From positions 65,222-100,000 of the forward strand of contig PAPY01000026.1 in assembly GCA_002709565.1 (NCBI GenBank): 34,779 nt of DNA, in the 5' to 3' direction. The number at the start of each line of letters is the position of its first letter. Positions within the stretch are counted from its first letter, which is position 1. Position numbers and translations under genes: made by a program. Source of the DNA: Legionellales bacterium. Its GTDB lineage: Bacteria; Pseudomonadota; Gammaproteobacteria; UBA1113. Below are positions 17,525-26,017 of the stretch, piece by piece. The notes below the pieces were generated by a model. That model did not search any database. It was not told where the DNA came from and saw only the letters and a program-made list of their open reading frames with translations.

Positions 17525-18433
17525 CTAGGTTGTCAGTAACGCCCTTAACCCATCTTCTAGGGAAACTTGAGGCGAGACCTTTAAGTCATTGATACTCAAT
17601 GCAGGTTCACCCACAGAGTCGAGGATATCCCCAGCCCGGGCGGGTTGGTAGTCGATATCAAGGGCTTGGCCAGATAAATCGATGATGAGTTTGGCCAGCG
17701 CATTAATACTGGTGCCACTGCCCGAACAGAGGTTATAGACTTTGGCTTTGGTGGAGACATTATCCATCGCCGCCAGAGTGAGATTCGCCACATCTTTGAC
17801 ATGAATAAAATCGCGGGTTTGCTGGCCATCACCGTAAATTTGTAACGCCTGACCGGCTTTTGCTTGTTGGATAAATTTGCTGATGACACCAGAATAGGGG
17901 GAGTCTGCCTTTTGGCCATTGCCATAGACATTAAAAAAGCGCAAACCTGTGGTTGGCACACCGTGGATGTGGCTGGCAACCATGGCATGGAGCTCCGAGC
18001 CCAGCTTATCGGCGCCATAGGCAGATAATGGGTGTTTGCTAGCATCTTCGGTTAATGGAATATTGGGATTGTCCCCGTATACTGCTGCCGATGAGGCATA
18101 AACCACGGGGGTTTTGGCGTCACGTGCAGTATTAAAGACGTTGATGGCGCCAGTGAGATTGACGCGATGGGTTTCAAGCCATTGTTCGTTGGATTGGGTG
18201 ACTGAGGGAATAGCGGCGAGGTGGAAACAACCTGCGATACCGGCAAAGGCTTTTGTCAGTGCCCCTTGATCGTTGATGTCAGCAATAATGATTTCCCGGC
18301 CATTAGGATCGGTTGCGCGGGTAGCGGCGGGGTTGTTGTCCAAAATGCGTACTTTATGACCCTTTTCTTGCAGTCCGTCTGCAATATAAGATCCAATAAA
18401 GCCTAAACCACCAGTGACTAAATAGGTTGCCAT
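17525..18433 (-). CDS. NAD-dependent sugar-nucleotide epimerase (extended SDR, UDP-glucose 4-epimerase-like)
   Basis: 302 residues. The Rossmann loop GGLGFIG (8-14), the acidic residue after strand 2 (ILDNN), HLAAIPSV, the catalytic ASSAAVYG and the Tyr/Lys pair in SAYGADK are all present, followed by LRFFNVYGNGQ and DFIHVKDVA. This is a complete extended short-chain dehydrogenase of the GalE/WbpP class, acting on UDP-hexose or UDP-N-acetylhexosamine for surface polysaccharide. Substrate cannot be fixed from sequence; UDP-GlcNAc or UDP-Glc epimerase are both possible. No strong ribosome site is seen before the ATG, and no other polysaccharide gene is nearby. Confidence 0.9.
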   Translation of the reverse strand: MATYLVTGGLGFIGSYIADGLQEKGHKVRILDNNPAATRATDPNGREIIIADINDQGALTKAFAGIAGCFHLAAIPSVTQSNEQWLETHRVNLTGAINVFNTARDAKTPVVYASSAAVYGDNPNIPLTEDASKHPLSAYGADKLGSELHAMVASHIHGVPTTGLRFFNVYGNGQKADSPYSGVISKFIQQAKAGQALQIYGDGQQTRDFIHVKDVANLTLAAMDNVSTKAKVYNLCSGSGTSINALAKLIIDLSGQALDIDYQPARAGDILDSVGEPALSINDLKVSPQVSLEDGLRALLTT

Positions 18434-18512
18434 AGAAAATCATTACTCAGTTGTTGAATTGTGTCTAACCATAGCAGAGCCGGGGGAGAATGAACAGCCA
18501 CCGCCGCTTTCC

Positions 18513-19961
18513 TTAGCCCGCCAACAATTCACTAAAATCGATAATTTGGGCGAAATACTGACTATCGAGCACTTCATCGCTGACGCCATTGACATGGATT
18601 AAGATGGGACGTCGCGACATGTTTCTTGGGGTTTTTAGCCGCTTCAGTTTTGTTTGCATCTCTTCGATGATATCGGCCTTAATTTCATGGCGGCTGAATT
18701 TAATCTCGCAGGCGTACACACAATCGTGACGGGTTTGGATCATGTAATCAATTTGACACGCATCATGGCGTGCGGTTTTGCGTTGAAAATATGGATTATC
18801 AAAGACAATATCTTCAAAGGGGATCCCTAACTTTCGGATCAGGGTTTGGGCATTATTAATGACTAAGTTTTCGAATTGTAAACCGAGAATGGTATACCAG
18901 TTCGGTAAACTAGCGAGTGAGCGATCGATGAATTGTCCTTTACGAATTTGCATTATATTAGGCTCAATGTATTTCAAATAAAAACGCATGTAGCTATCTT
19001 TGAGACGATAGGTGCTGAGTTTTGATGCTTTGCCAGACGCTGTGCTCCAGGTAAAGTCCCGTGCAACAAAACCACCCATGGTTAGTTCATCAAGGTACTC
19101 GCTTAAATTCCGGCTTTGTTCAATATGACAAGCATTGCTTAGTTCAACTTGATTCTTTGGTCCATTCGTAAGTTGTTGGATTATACTCTGATAAAGTGTG
19201 CTGCGTTTGCCATAAATATCCGTAAAAATATTATCAAACTCATCTAGTAACTGGCTATCAGGAGAAAAGCACAAACGGTGTATGTTTTCTTCGGCTGTTC
19301 TGTTAGGTGAAATCATTTCTAAATAGCGTGGCACACCGCCAGTGACAGAGATGACTTTTAACTTTTCATAGGCTGAAATATTGCCGTGCCTGTCATGCCA
19401 GAATTCAGCACAGTCTTTTAAAGGTAACTCATCGAGTACGATATTTAATGTTGGTCTACCAAGAAATCCAGTGCTGCCTAACAGATTTTTATTTAACCAG
19501 GATGACACCGAGCTACACAAAACCAGTACTAAATTGGGATTTTTGCTGAATTGCGTATCCCAAATTATTTTTAATTTACCAAGAAAGCTTGGATCACCTT
19601 GCGCCATCCAGGAGATTTCATCGATTAAAATAATACAGTCTTCATCGATGGTTTTTTGAGCCAGAGTACTGAATAAGTCCCCCCAGTCATCTGCCTTCAG
19701 AGGGGGGAAGTTAAAGTGGCTTTGCAGTTGTCTAGCAAACTCATTACGCTGATCCTGGGCGCCTATTTCTTCGGCGGGGGGTAATCCAGAAAAGCCGTAA
19801 TAGGCTTTTGTTTTGCCGAATTCCTCGATTAAACGACTTTTCCCAATACGACGTCGACCACTCACAATGACCATGGATGCACCGGGTAATTCTCTTAAAC
19901 CAGCCAGTGAGCTGAGTTCTTGTTGGCGCCCGATAAATGGTATCTGTGTGGATGGAGTCAT
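18513..19961 (-). CDS. Archaeal-ATPase-type protein with DUF234-like C-terminal domain
   Basis: 482 residues. Walker A GRRRIGKS (35-42), Walker B IILIDE (110-115) and the residues after it (SWMAQGDPSFLGKLK) match the ATPase group widespread in archaea and scattered in bacteria. A winged-helix region (about 255-305, YQSIIQQLTNGPKNQVELSN) follows. The C-terminal part has a nuclease-like core QIDYMIQ...YACEIKF, a PD-(D/E)xK-type arrangement. Such genes are patchy and of unknown function. AGAGG precedes the ATG at good spacing. Upstream is a 520-base gap with four TCGACAAATGTCGA-type dyads. Confidence 0.9.
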   Translation of the reverse strand: MTPSTQIPFIGRQQELSSLAGLRELPGASMVIVSGRRRIGKSRLIEEFGKTKAYYGFSGLPPAEEIGAQDQRNEFARQLQSHFNFPPLKADDWGDLFSTLAQKTIDEDCIILIDEISWMAQGDPSFLGKLKIIWDTQFSKNPNLVLVLCSSVSSWLNKNLLGSTGFLGRPTLNIVLDELPLKDCAEFWHDRHGNISAYEKLKVISVTGGVPRYLEMISPNRTAEENIHRLCFSPDSQLLDEFDNIFTDIYGKRSTLYQSIIQQLTNGPKNQVELSNACHIEQSRNLSEYLDELTMGGFVARDFTWSTASGKASKLSTYRLKDSYMRFYLKYIEPNIMQIRKGQFIDRSLASLPNWYTILGLQFENLVINNAQTLIRKLGIPFEDIVFDNPYFQRKTARHDACQIDYMIQTRHDCVYACEIKFSRHEIKADIIEEMQTKLKRLKTPRNMSRRPILIHVNGVSDEVLDSQYFAQIIDFSELLAG

Positions 19962-20094
19962 TGATGTGGCCTCTCGTTAGTCTTCAATGTCACTTTCAAG
20001 CCGACATTCCGCGCCAGTCTCTTTTATGCATCAAAAATGGCTCTGGTGCGAAAAGTCGGTTCAAGAGCGGTCTTTTTGCATATTTTAGCTCGAC

Positions 20095-20168
20095 AAATCG
20101 ACAAATGTCAATTTTCAGGCTTTTTTATAACATTCAATTAGGCCGGAAAATCGACATTTGTCGATTTT
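20095..20168. repeat. Inverted pair of TCGACAAATGTCGA elements, pair 1
   Basis: The site at 20095-20121 (AAATCGACAAATGTCAATTTTCAGGCT without its inner segment repeated here) faces a site at 20140-20168 in inverse orientation, with cores centred 53 bases apart. Each core is TCGAC-AAAT-GTCGA followed by TTTTC(A/C)GG. The left core has one changed base (GTCAA). It lies about 135 bases upstream of the DUF234 ATPase start. Confidence 0.85.
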
Positions 20169-20342
20169 ACTTTTCGATAACCTCGTTCTAGAGCTGAAAA
20201 TAGCCGTTTGAAAATCAGACTTCTCTATGAATATGATGGATTCAAAATATAACTCATTGAATATAAAGGCTTATTTATAGTTGCTGTTTTGATAAACAAA
20301 ACCAAGCCTATCACTGGGATGGGTTTATGAGATTGGGTGCGG

Positions 20343-20415
20343 CAAATCGACAAATGTCGATTTTCAGGCTTTTTTTAAGTGATTTTTCAGCCTGAAAACA
20401 GACATTTGTCGATTG
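20343..20415. repeat. Inverted pair of TCGACAAATGTCGA elements, pair 2
   Basis: Arms 20343-20370 and 20389-20415 are inverse copies (about 25 of 28 matching) around an 18-base spacer. The cores are centred about 52 bases apart, nearly the same as pair 1. The right arm ends 66 bases before glyA, close to its probable promoter. The roughly 170 bases between pair 1 and pair 2 are AT-rich with no gene that I can support. Confidence 0.85.
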
Positions 20416-20447
20416 ACGGAGAAAGTGCACTTATTGGCCCATTGAGG

Positions 20448-20453
20448 TAGAAT
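20448..20453 (+). promoter_or_regulatory. Possible -10 box of glyA
   Basis: TAGAAT 28 bases before the glyA ATG, with only a weak -35 (GTGCAC at a 17-base spacing). It lies 32 bases after the last dyad arm, so a protein bound to that dyad could affect glyA. Confidence 0.4.
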
Positions 20454-20481
20454 GCCTGCAACGACAATTTAGGAGACGGCG

Positions 20482-21738
20482 ATGTTCAAAGCGGGTATGC
20501 AAATTGAAGGTTACGATGACGAATTATGGGCGGCGATCACGGCGGAAGAACAGCGCCAAGAAGACCATATTGAGCTGATCGCGTCAGAAAACTTTGCTAG
20601 TCCCCGGGTATTACAAGCCCAAGGCTGTGTAATGACCAACAAATACGCAGAAGGCTATCCCGGCAAGCGCTATTACGGCGGCTGTGAGTACGTGGATATC
20701 GCGGAACAGTTGGCTATTGACCGGGTCAAAAAACTCTACGATGCAGCCTATGCCAATGTCCAACCCCACTCTGGTTCTCAAGCGAATGCAGCGGTGTATA
20801 TGGCACTGCTTGAACCCGGCGATACAATTCTGGGGATGAATTTATCCGAAGGTGGGCATTTAACCCATGGTTCTAAGGTGAATTTTTCGGGGCGTCTGTA
20901 TCATGCCTATCACTATGGTTTAAATTCTGAAACCGGCGAAATCGACTATGACCAAGTGGCTGAATTAGCCCGGGAGCACAAACCAAAAATGATCGTGGCA
21001 GGATTCTCTGCCTATTCACGGGTGGCGGATTGGCAGCGTTTTCGTGATATCGCCGATGAAGTTGGGGCTTATTTAATGGTAGATATGGCCCATGTGTCAG
21101 GTTTGATTGCTGCGGGTATTTACCCTAACCCCGTACCTATTGCAGATGTGACGACATCGACGACCCATAAAACCCTGCGCGGCCCCCGTGGCGGTATCAT
21201 CCTCGCGCGGGAAAATCCCGAATTGACCAAACGACTTAATTCCTTGGTCTTCCCTGGCACCCAAGGCGGGCCATTGATGCATATCATTGCGGCGAAAGCG
21301 GTCGCCTTCAAAGAAGCCATGGAGCCAGAGTTTGTCGATTACCAAAAACAAGTCGTCAAAAATGCCCAAGCGCTAGCAACGGTATTACAAGGCCGTGGCC
21401 ACAAGATTGTGTCAGGCGGGACCGATAGCCATTTATTCCTAGTGGATTTGATCGATAAAGACATTACCGGTAAAGACGCGGAAGCTGCCCTGGGGGCAGC
21501 CAATATTACCGTGAACAAAAATACTGTGCCTAATGAGCCCCGTTCACCTTTTGTGACCAGCGGGTTGCGGATTGGGACGCCAGCGGTGACTACCCGGGGC
21601 TTCGCTGAGAATGAAATTAAACAAGTGGGTAACTGGATTGCTGATATTCTGGAGAATCTGGAAGACCAGGCAAAAATCGAAAAAACAAAAAATGTAGTCC
21701 TGGAGCTGTGTCGGGAGTTCCCTGTGTATGGGAAATAG
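20482..21738 (+). CDS. glyA: Serine hydroxymethyltransferase
   Basis: A PLP enzyme that interconverts serine and glycine and feeds one-carbon units to tetrahydrofolate, supplying purine and thymidylate synthesis. 418 residues, standard length. The PLP lysine is Lys230 in [41 protein letters not shown] and the DMAHVSG aspartate/histidine motif are intact. AGGAGA lies 6 bases before the ATG. It is followed by nrdR after 38 bases, so they may be cotranscribed. Confidence 0.98.
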   Translation: MFKAGMQIEGYDDELWAAITAEEQRQEDHIELIASENFASPRVLQAQGCVMTNKYAEGYPGKRYYGGCEYVDIAEQLAIDRVKKLYDAAYANVQPHSGSQANAAVYMALLEPGDTILGMNLSEGGHLTHGSKVNFSGRLYHAYHYGLNSETGEIDYDQVAELAREHKPKMIVAGFSAYSRVADWQRFRDIADEVGAYLMVDMAHVSGLIAAGIYPNPVPIADVTTSTTHKTLRGPRGGIILARENPELTKRLNSLVFPGTQGGPLMHIIAAKAVAFKEAMEPEFVDYQKQVVKNAQALATVLQGRGHKIVSGGTDSHLFLVDLIDKDITGKDAEAALGAANITVNKNTVPNEPRSPFVTSGLRIGTPAVTTRGFAENEIKQVGNWIADILENLEDQAKIEKTKNVVLELCREFPVYGK

Positions 21739-21776
21739 GTTACATTATTCATTAGTTAAAGGATAAGGATGGTAGG

Positions 21777-22244
21777 ATGTTTTGCCCATTTTGCGCTCAT
21801 GAAGAAACCAAAGTTGTCGATTCTCGTCTCGTGAGTGAAGGCGACCAAATTCGCCGGCGTCGTGAATGCTTGCAATGCCAAGAGCGTTTCACGACCTATG
21901 AGAAAGCAGAATTGGTTCTACCCAGGATCATCAAGAGTGACGGTCGCCGCACCGAGTTTGATGAAGAGAAGATCCGCAGCGGGATGACCAAGGCACTGGA
22001 AAAGCGTCCCGTGAGTACGGAGGCTATTGAAGCAGCCATCCAGCAAATTGTGCATCGCCTACGGGCGTCAGGGGAGCGGGAAATTAGCTCCAATTTGCTT
22101 GGTGACTGGGTGATGGAAGAATTATTGAAAATGGATGAAGTTGCCTATGTGCGCTTCGCCTCTGTGTATCGAGGCTTTCAAGATTTAGAAGAGTTTCGAT
22201 CGATTATCCAAAGTATCAAATCGAAAGTAACAACACAGATATAA
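21777..22244 (+). CDS. nrdR: Transcriptional repressor NrdR
   Basis: Represses ribonucleotide reductase genes through NrdR boxes according to ATP/dATP levels. 155 residues: an N-terminal zinc ribbon with Cys3, Cys6, Cys31 and Cys34 (CPFC...CLQC), then an ATP-cone domain (about 46-136, [20 protein letters not shown]). GGTAGG precedes the ATG. In many gammaproteobacteria riboflavin genes lie between nrdR and nusB; here nusB follows after 21 bases. Confidence 0.97.
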   Translation: MFCPFCAHEETKVVDSRLVSEGDQIRRRRECLQCQERFTTYEKAELVLPRIIKSDGRRTEFDEEKIRSGMTKALEKRPVSTEAIEAAIQQIVHRLRASGEREISSNLLGDWVMEELLKMDEVAYVRFASVYRGFQDLEEFRSIIQSIKSKVTTQI

Positions 22245-22265
22245 GAGTTACAAACTACAGAGGTC

Positions 22266-22706
22266 ATGGTGAAAAAATTCAATCCCAAAGCACGTCATCG
22301 CGCACGCAGAATGGCCGTGCAAGCCCTTTATCAATGGCAATTGGTGGGTCACGACATTGCAGACATCGAAGCGCAGTTTCTGCAAGCCAATGATGTCGAA
22401 GATATTGACGTGCCGTATTTTACTGAGGCCTTGCATTATATTCCCAGCCATATCGATACCCTTGATGGTCACATGACCCCTTATCTTGATCGTGCGGTGA
22501 ATGAGCTGAGTCCGGTTGAACTCGCCGTGCTGCGCTTAGGGGTTTATGAACTTTCTCAACGCATTGATACGCCTTACAAAGTTGTGCTGAACGAAGCAGT
22601 AGAGCTTGCCAAAGTCTTCGGCGCCGCCGAAGGACATCGTTACATTAACGGTGTACTGGATAAAGTGGCGGGAGATTTGCGTAAAGTTGAGAAGAAGGGC
22701 GCTTAA
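22266..22706 (+). CDS. nusB: Transcription antitermination factor NusB
   Basis: With NusE (ribosomal protein S10) it binds boxA RNA and supports rRNA antitermination. 146 residues, all-helical pattern, with the conserved RRMAVQALYQWQ N-terminal helix and the C-terminal segment RIDTPYKVVLNEAVELAKVFG...YINGVLDK. The ATG at 22266 is only 2 bases after AGAGG. The GTG codon right after it (22269) has better spacing and may be the true start. The usual thiL-pgpA partners are not next; pgpA lies 2.8 kb away. Confidence 0.97.
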   Translation: MVKKFNPKARHRARRMAVQALYQWQLVGHDIADIEAQFLQANDVEDIDVPYFTEALHYIPSHIDTLDGHMTPYLDRAVNELSPVELAVLRLGVYELSQRIDTPYKVVLNEAVELAKVFGAAEGHRYINGVLDKVAGDLRKVEKKGA

Positions 22707-22727
22707 TATTTATTATTGAGTGCAAAC

Positions 22728-22911
22728 TCACTCATACCAATAACTGTCATTTTGCCAGTCGTGAGCAAAACCCATATCAGTGAAGGGGACGCTTTGGTTC
22801 TGTTCAAATAAGTTGAATAATTGCGAACGCCATTGTTGCTCTTTGAAGCTTAGGGGCTGCAACAATCGATGTTTGTCGGTGTTTGCCAAGCTGGTTGCCA
22901 ACTCTAAAAAT
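22728..22911 (-). pseudogene. Remnant of an Abi_2-like (abortive infection) gene, C-terminal end
   Basis: A minus-strand reading frame of about 60 codons ending at TGA (22728-22730), with an in-frame stop just upstream and no start codon. It encodes RLLQPLSFKEQQWRSQLFN and, near the end, FTDMGFAHDWQNDSYW. The MGF-x-x-DW ending resembles the C-terminus of Abi_2/AbiD-AbiF proteins, which is my recollection of the family and not a search. It is too well formed to be random but has lost its front. It fills most of the gap between nusB and the next gene. Confidence 0.45.
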
Positions 22912-22948
22912 TAAGGTTTAATTAGGTCTGAAAAAATTTAGTCTCAGC

Positions 22949-22977
22949 TTGTTTTTCTCATCTATGATGTCTATACT
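22949..22977 (+). promoter_or_regulatory. Promoter of the 23011 gene
   Basis: TTGTTT (22949-22954), a 17-base spacer and TATACT (22972-22977), 33 bases before the likely ATG. The -10 is strong and the -35 is partial. Confidence 0.6.
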
Positions 22978-23010
22978 TGCCAAATATTATGTTTAAAAAG
23001 AGTGCTTCTT

Positions 23011-24018
23011 ATGCCTGGAAATATGCCGTCAACAGATCCAGATTCTTCTGCGAAATTTCTTTCTCATCATGATAGGTGGGTAAGCCTTAGACAGAAGGCT
23101 ATCAGTGAGTTTGTGTCTAAGATAAATTCTTTTTCTGATTTCGATGATACTTACAAATTTCTAGAGCAAAAAAGGCAGGACATTGCGGTTGAGTTAATGA
23201 AAGATGCCAATGGTGAAGTTCAAGTAAAAGCTTATGAATATGGACAACGCCGAAGAGATAGAGGTGGCACGTATGAGACAGATGAAATTTTTAGCTCAAA
23301 TCCTGATGTGACATTTTGGAAGCGACAGTCGTCAGCAGTAATACAGAGAGTGCGAAGCTTATGCTCATCTGATCAGGAAGATGGCAACCGCTATTTCAGA
23401 CTGCATAGTAATATAGCCGAAGATGGTCTTGGAACTTTAGAGATACTACAACGACCGCCAGGAGAACTTATAGGTGTGGGCAAATATTCTGTGACTTTAA
23501 CTACATTTTACTATGAACGAGATGAAGATGGTGTCGAGCATTGCCGTCTTCTCTATCGTTCACCCAATAAATATGATACGCCGGGTGATATTAAGATTGC
23601 AGGTTATTTGTATAGGCAATGCTTAGACTGGAACCCTACCCAAGGTACGGAAGCGCTGATAAAAAATGTAGGGATATTATACCATCGATTATCTCACTTT
23701 TTACTTTCAGAGAAAGGTACAGCAGCGATATTGGAGTTTCTTGTTGAGGGGATCTTTCTTTCAAAAAGACTCGATGTTCAGCCGAAGATGGATAACCCGC
23801 TGTGTTGGAATTTAGAAGCTTTGGTAACTCCTGATCCTGATGTATTTGCTCAATGGTTTCAGGATAAGGCCGTCACTGTTCGGAGTCTACCCTCTGGCGA
23901 AGATAGGCCACCAAGTGAAAGTTTTTTCAGCGATACTAGCTACAGCAATGACGTAGAGGGCACAGCAGCGGGTGACCATAGTGCGTTGCGTGGCAAACCT
24001 AAGCTTGGTCGATCATGA
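23011..24018 (+). CDS. Orphan cytosolic-type protein, unknown; possible effector
   Basis: 335 residues from ATG at 23011. An in-frame GTG at 23002 is possible, but AAGAG sits 8 bases before the ATG. No family is recognised. There is no signal peptide and no strong membrane helix. The middle part has a mixed strand/helix pattern (YSVTLTTFYYERDEDGVEH, GDIKIAGYLYRQCLDW). The last 45 residues are polar and Ser/Asp/Glu-rich, a look often seen in secreted effectors but not diagnostic. It has its own promoter and is AT-richer than nusB. It sits in the segment that separates nusB from pgpA, so it was likely acquired. Confidence 0.8.
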   Translation: MPGNMPSTDPDSSAKFLSHHDRWVSLRQKAISEFVSKINSFSDFDDTYKFLEQKRQDIAVELMKDANGEVQVKAYEYGQRRRDRGGTYETDEIFSSNPDVTFWKRQSSAVIQRVRSLCSSDQEDGNRYFRLHSNIAEDGLGTLEILQRPPGELIGVGKYSVTLTTFYYERDEDGVEHCRLLYRSPNKYDTPGDIKIAGYLYRQCLDWNPTQGTEALIKNVGILYHRLSHFLLSEKGTAAILEFLVEGIFLSKRLDVQPKMDNPLCWNLEALVTPDPDVFAQWFQDKAVTVRSLPSGEDRPPSESFFSDTSYSNDVEGTAAGDHSALRGKPKLGRS

Positions 24019-24195
24019 GTTCAGAAGGGCTATTTTCTATTTGTCTCAGATAATGGTTGTTGCGACTAGTGTGAGCTGTGCCAACTTATCAGCTATAATT
24101 ACCCTGCCGTAAGCATGGTTGCTGCTCCAATAGCAGGTATTATTGCGGATATAATTAACTGTGATGAAGGTCCCTCATTGACATAAGCCGTTGGA

Positions 24196-25479
24196 TCACT
24201 TCACCGCCGGCAATACTTGTCCTCTGACTTCACCGAAGCCCACGCGATAGCCGTCACCTTGGCACCAGCCGCGGATGATGGCTTGGTCATTGTCGGCAAG
24301 AAATACCCGTTGTTCACCATTGTCTAATTGAATTGGGTCTCGTCCACCCCAGGTTAACTCAATCAAGCTGCCGGCTTCTGCTTGGGTCGGACCGCTAATT
24401 GTTCCTGAGCCGTATAAATCACCGGTTTGCATGGCGCAACCATTGCTGGTGTGATGGGCTAGCTGTTGACAATAATCCCAGTACATATGGCGATAATTAG
24501 TGGTTGCGATGGTTTGGGGGTGCTCCATGGTTTCAGCTTGCAAAGCCAATTCTAAATGAATATCAAAATTATAGTCTTGTTGCCGCTGTAAATGGTTTAG
24601 TGGCGTTGGTTGCTGTGCGGGCCCCGGTTTGGCAAACGGTGCGAGGGCATCCAGTGTCACGACCCAAGGCGAAATGGTCGTGCAAAAACTTTTTGCGAGA
24701 AACGGACCTAAGGGAACGTATTCCCATTTTTGAATATCCCGCGCACTCCAATCATTCATGAGCACAACCCCAAATACATGCTCAGGTGCTTCGGCGATGG
24801 GAATGGGTTCGCCCATCTTGTTGCCTTGGCCCACGACAAAGGCGACTTCAACTTCCACATCCAGTGCACGAGATGGTGCGAATATGGCGGGTTCATTGTT
24901 GTTAAGCTTAAGTTGTCCCTGGGGGCGATGAAACGGCGTGTTGCTTACAACAACCATGTTGGCGCGACCATCATAGCCTACAGGCAGAGATGTCCAGTTT
25001 GGCAATAACGCTTCGGCATCGGGGCGAAACATGCGGCCAATATTGGTTGCGTGTTCTTTGGAGGAGTAAAAATCCGTATAGCTACCGATGGTGACAGGCA
25101 ATAGTAACGTAACGTCGCTCTGCAAAAAGAATGCACGCTCGCGTAATTGGACATTATCCCGCAATGTTGGTGTGTCATGGCGCAATAATTGACTGACGAT
25201 GGCACGAACTTCTCGGGCAGTGTTGCGGCCTAAAGCCATCAACGGATTTAAGCTGGATTGTTGAAACAGTGCCTTGCCAGTTAATAGCGGCGTATCAAAA
25301 TGGCCACGCGCCTCTAGGCACGCTAAATCTAGCACATAATCACCAATGGCAACGCCGACGCGGGGAGTATCATCAGCCGTGGGGGTGAATATGCCAAACG
25401 GCAAATTTTGAATGGGGAAATCGCTATCAGCAGCGACATCGATAAACGAACGTAAACTGGGATCATTTTCAGGAATCAT
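24196..25479 (-). CDS. fahA: Fumarylacetoacetase
   Basis: Hydrolyses 4-fumarylacetoacetate to fumarate and acetoacetate, the last step of tyrosine breakdown. 427 residues, the usual full length. An N-terminal SH3-like part (LPFGIFTPTADDTPRVGVAIGD) precedes the catalytic domain, with DFYSSKEHATNIGRMFRP (substrate and metal site), EVEVAFVVGQGN (metal-binding Glu residues) and LMNDWSARDIQKWEYVPLGPF. GGAGG lies close before the ATG. No hmgA or maiA gene is nearby, so the pathway is either elsewhere or incomplete. It is divergent from pgpA with a 40-base gap. Confidence 0.93.
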   Translation of the reverse strand: MIPENDPSLRSFIDVAADSDFPIQNLPFGIFTPTADDTPRVGVAIGDYVLDLACLEARGHFDTPLLTGKALFQQSSLNPLMALGRNTAREVRAIVSQLLRHDTPTLRDNVQLRERAFFLQSDVTLLLPVTIGSYTDFYSSKEHATNIGRMFRPDAEALLPNWTSLPVGYDGRANMVVVSNTPFHRPQGQLKLNNNEPAIFAPSRALDVEVEVAFVVGQGNKMGEPIPIAEAPEHVFGVVLMNDWSARDIQKWEYVPLGPFLAKSFCTTISPWVVTLDALAPFAKPGPAQQPTPLNHLQRQQDYNFDIHLELALQAETMEHPQTIATTNYRHMYWDYCQQLAHHTSNGCAMQTGDLYGSGTISGPTQAEAGSLIELTWGGRDPIQLDNGEQRVFLADNDQAIIRGWCQGDGYRVGFGEVRGQVLPAVK

Positions 25480-25519
25480 GGTATCCTCCGCGACACATCA
25501 ATAATAGGTGAGTTAATCG

Positions 25520-26017
25520 ATGAAAGCAAAAGCCCCCCGCAGTATTTGGACAAATCCTATTCATTTTTTGGCCTTTGGCTTTGGCAGTGGGGCATCACCC
25601 ATTATGCCGGGCACCTGTGGTACTCTGGTTGCTATTCCCTTGTATTGGTGTTTAGCCCAAACAAACTGGTGGCTGTATGGTGCTATCACTGCCGCCGCAT
25701 TTGTTATTGGGATTTGGCTTTGTGGCGTGGCGGCAAAAGACACCGGCGTGCATGACCATCCTGGGATTGTGTGGGATGAATTTGTTGGCTTTTGGCTGAC
25801 GATGTTTTTAGTGCCACTGACGTGGTATTGGATAGTTGCTGGCTTTGTTTTATTTCGTCTGTTTGATATCGTCAAACCCTGGCCCATCAAATGGCTCGAT
25901 GCCAAAGTCAAAGGCGGCTTTGGTATAATGATCGATGACGTGTTAGCCGCGGTTTATGCGTGGCTCATACTTCAAGCATTAGTTTACGGAAAAATAGTAC
26001 TAATGGCCCATGGCTAG
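25520..26017 (+). CDS. pgpA: Phosphatidylglycerophosphatase A
   Basis: Removes phosphate from phosphatidylglycerophosphate to give phosphatidylglycerol in the inner membrane. 165 residues with several membrane helices. Conserved motifs are FGFGSGASPIMPGTCGT, GIVWDEFVGFW, FRLFDIVKPWPIKWLDAKVKGGFGIMIDDVLAA; all acidic residues of the family are present. It is divergent from fahA and overlaps the convergent emrB end by 18 bases. In relatives it follows nusB and thiL; here it is displaced from nusB. Confidence 0.96.
   Translation: MKAKAPRSIWTNPIHFLAFGFGSGASPIMPGTCGTLVAIPLYWCLAQTNWWLYGAITAAAFVIGIWLCGVAAKDTGVHDHPGIVWDEFVGFWLTMFLVPLTWYWIVAGFVLFRLFDIVKPWPIKWLDAKVKGGFGIMIDDVLAAVYAWLILQALVYGKIVLMAHG

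Noticed and set aside
22716..22733. Terminator after nusB
   Set aside because: A 6-bp hairpin TGAGTG/CACTCA is present but no T-run follows.
24115..24189. Short open frame of 24 codons after the orphan gene
   Set aside because: No ribosome site, and far too short to support; the gap 24019-24195 shows nothing else.
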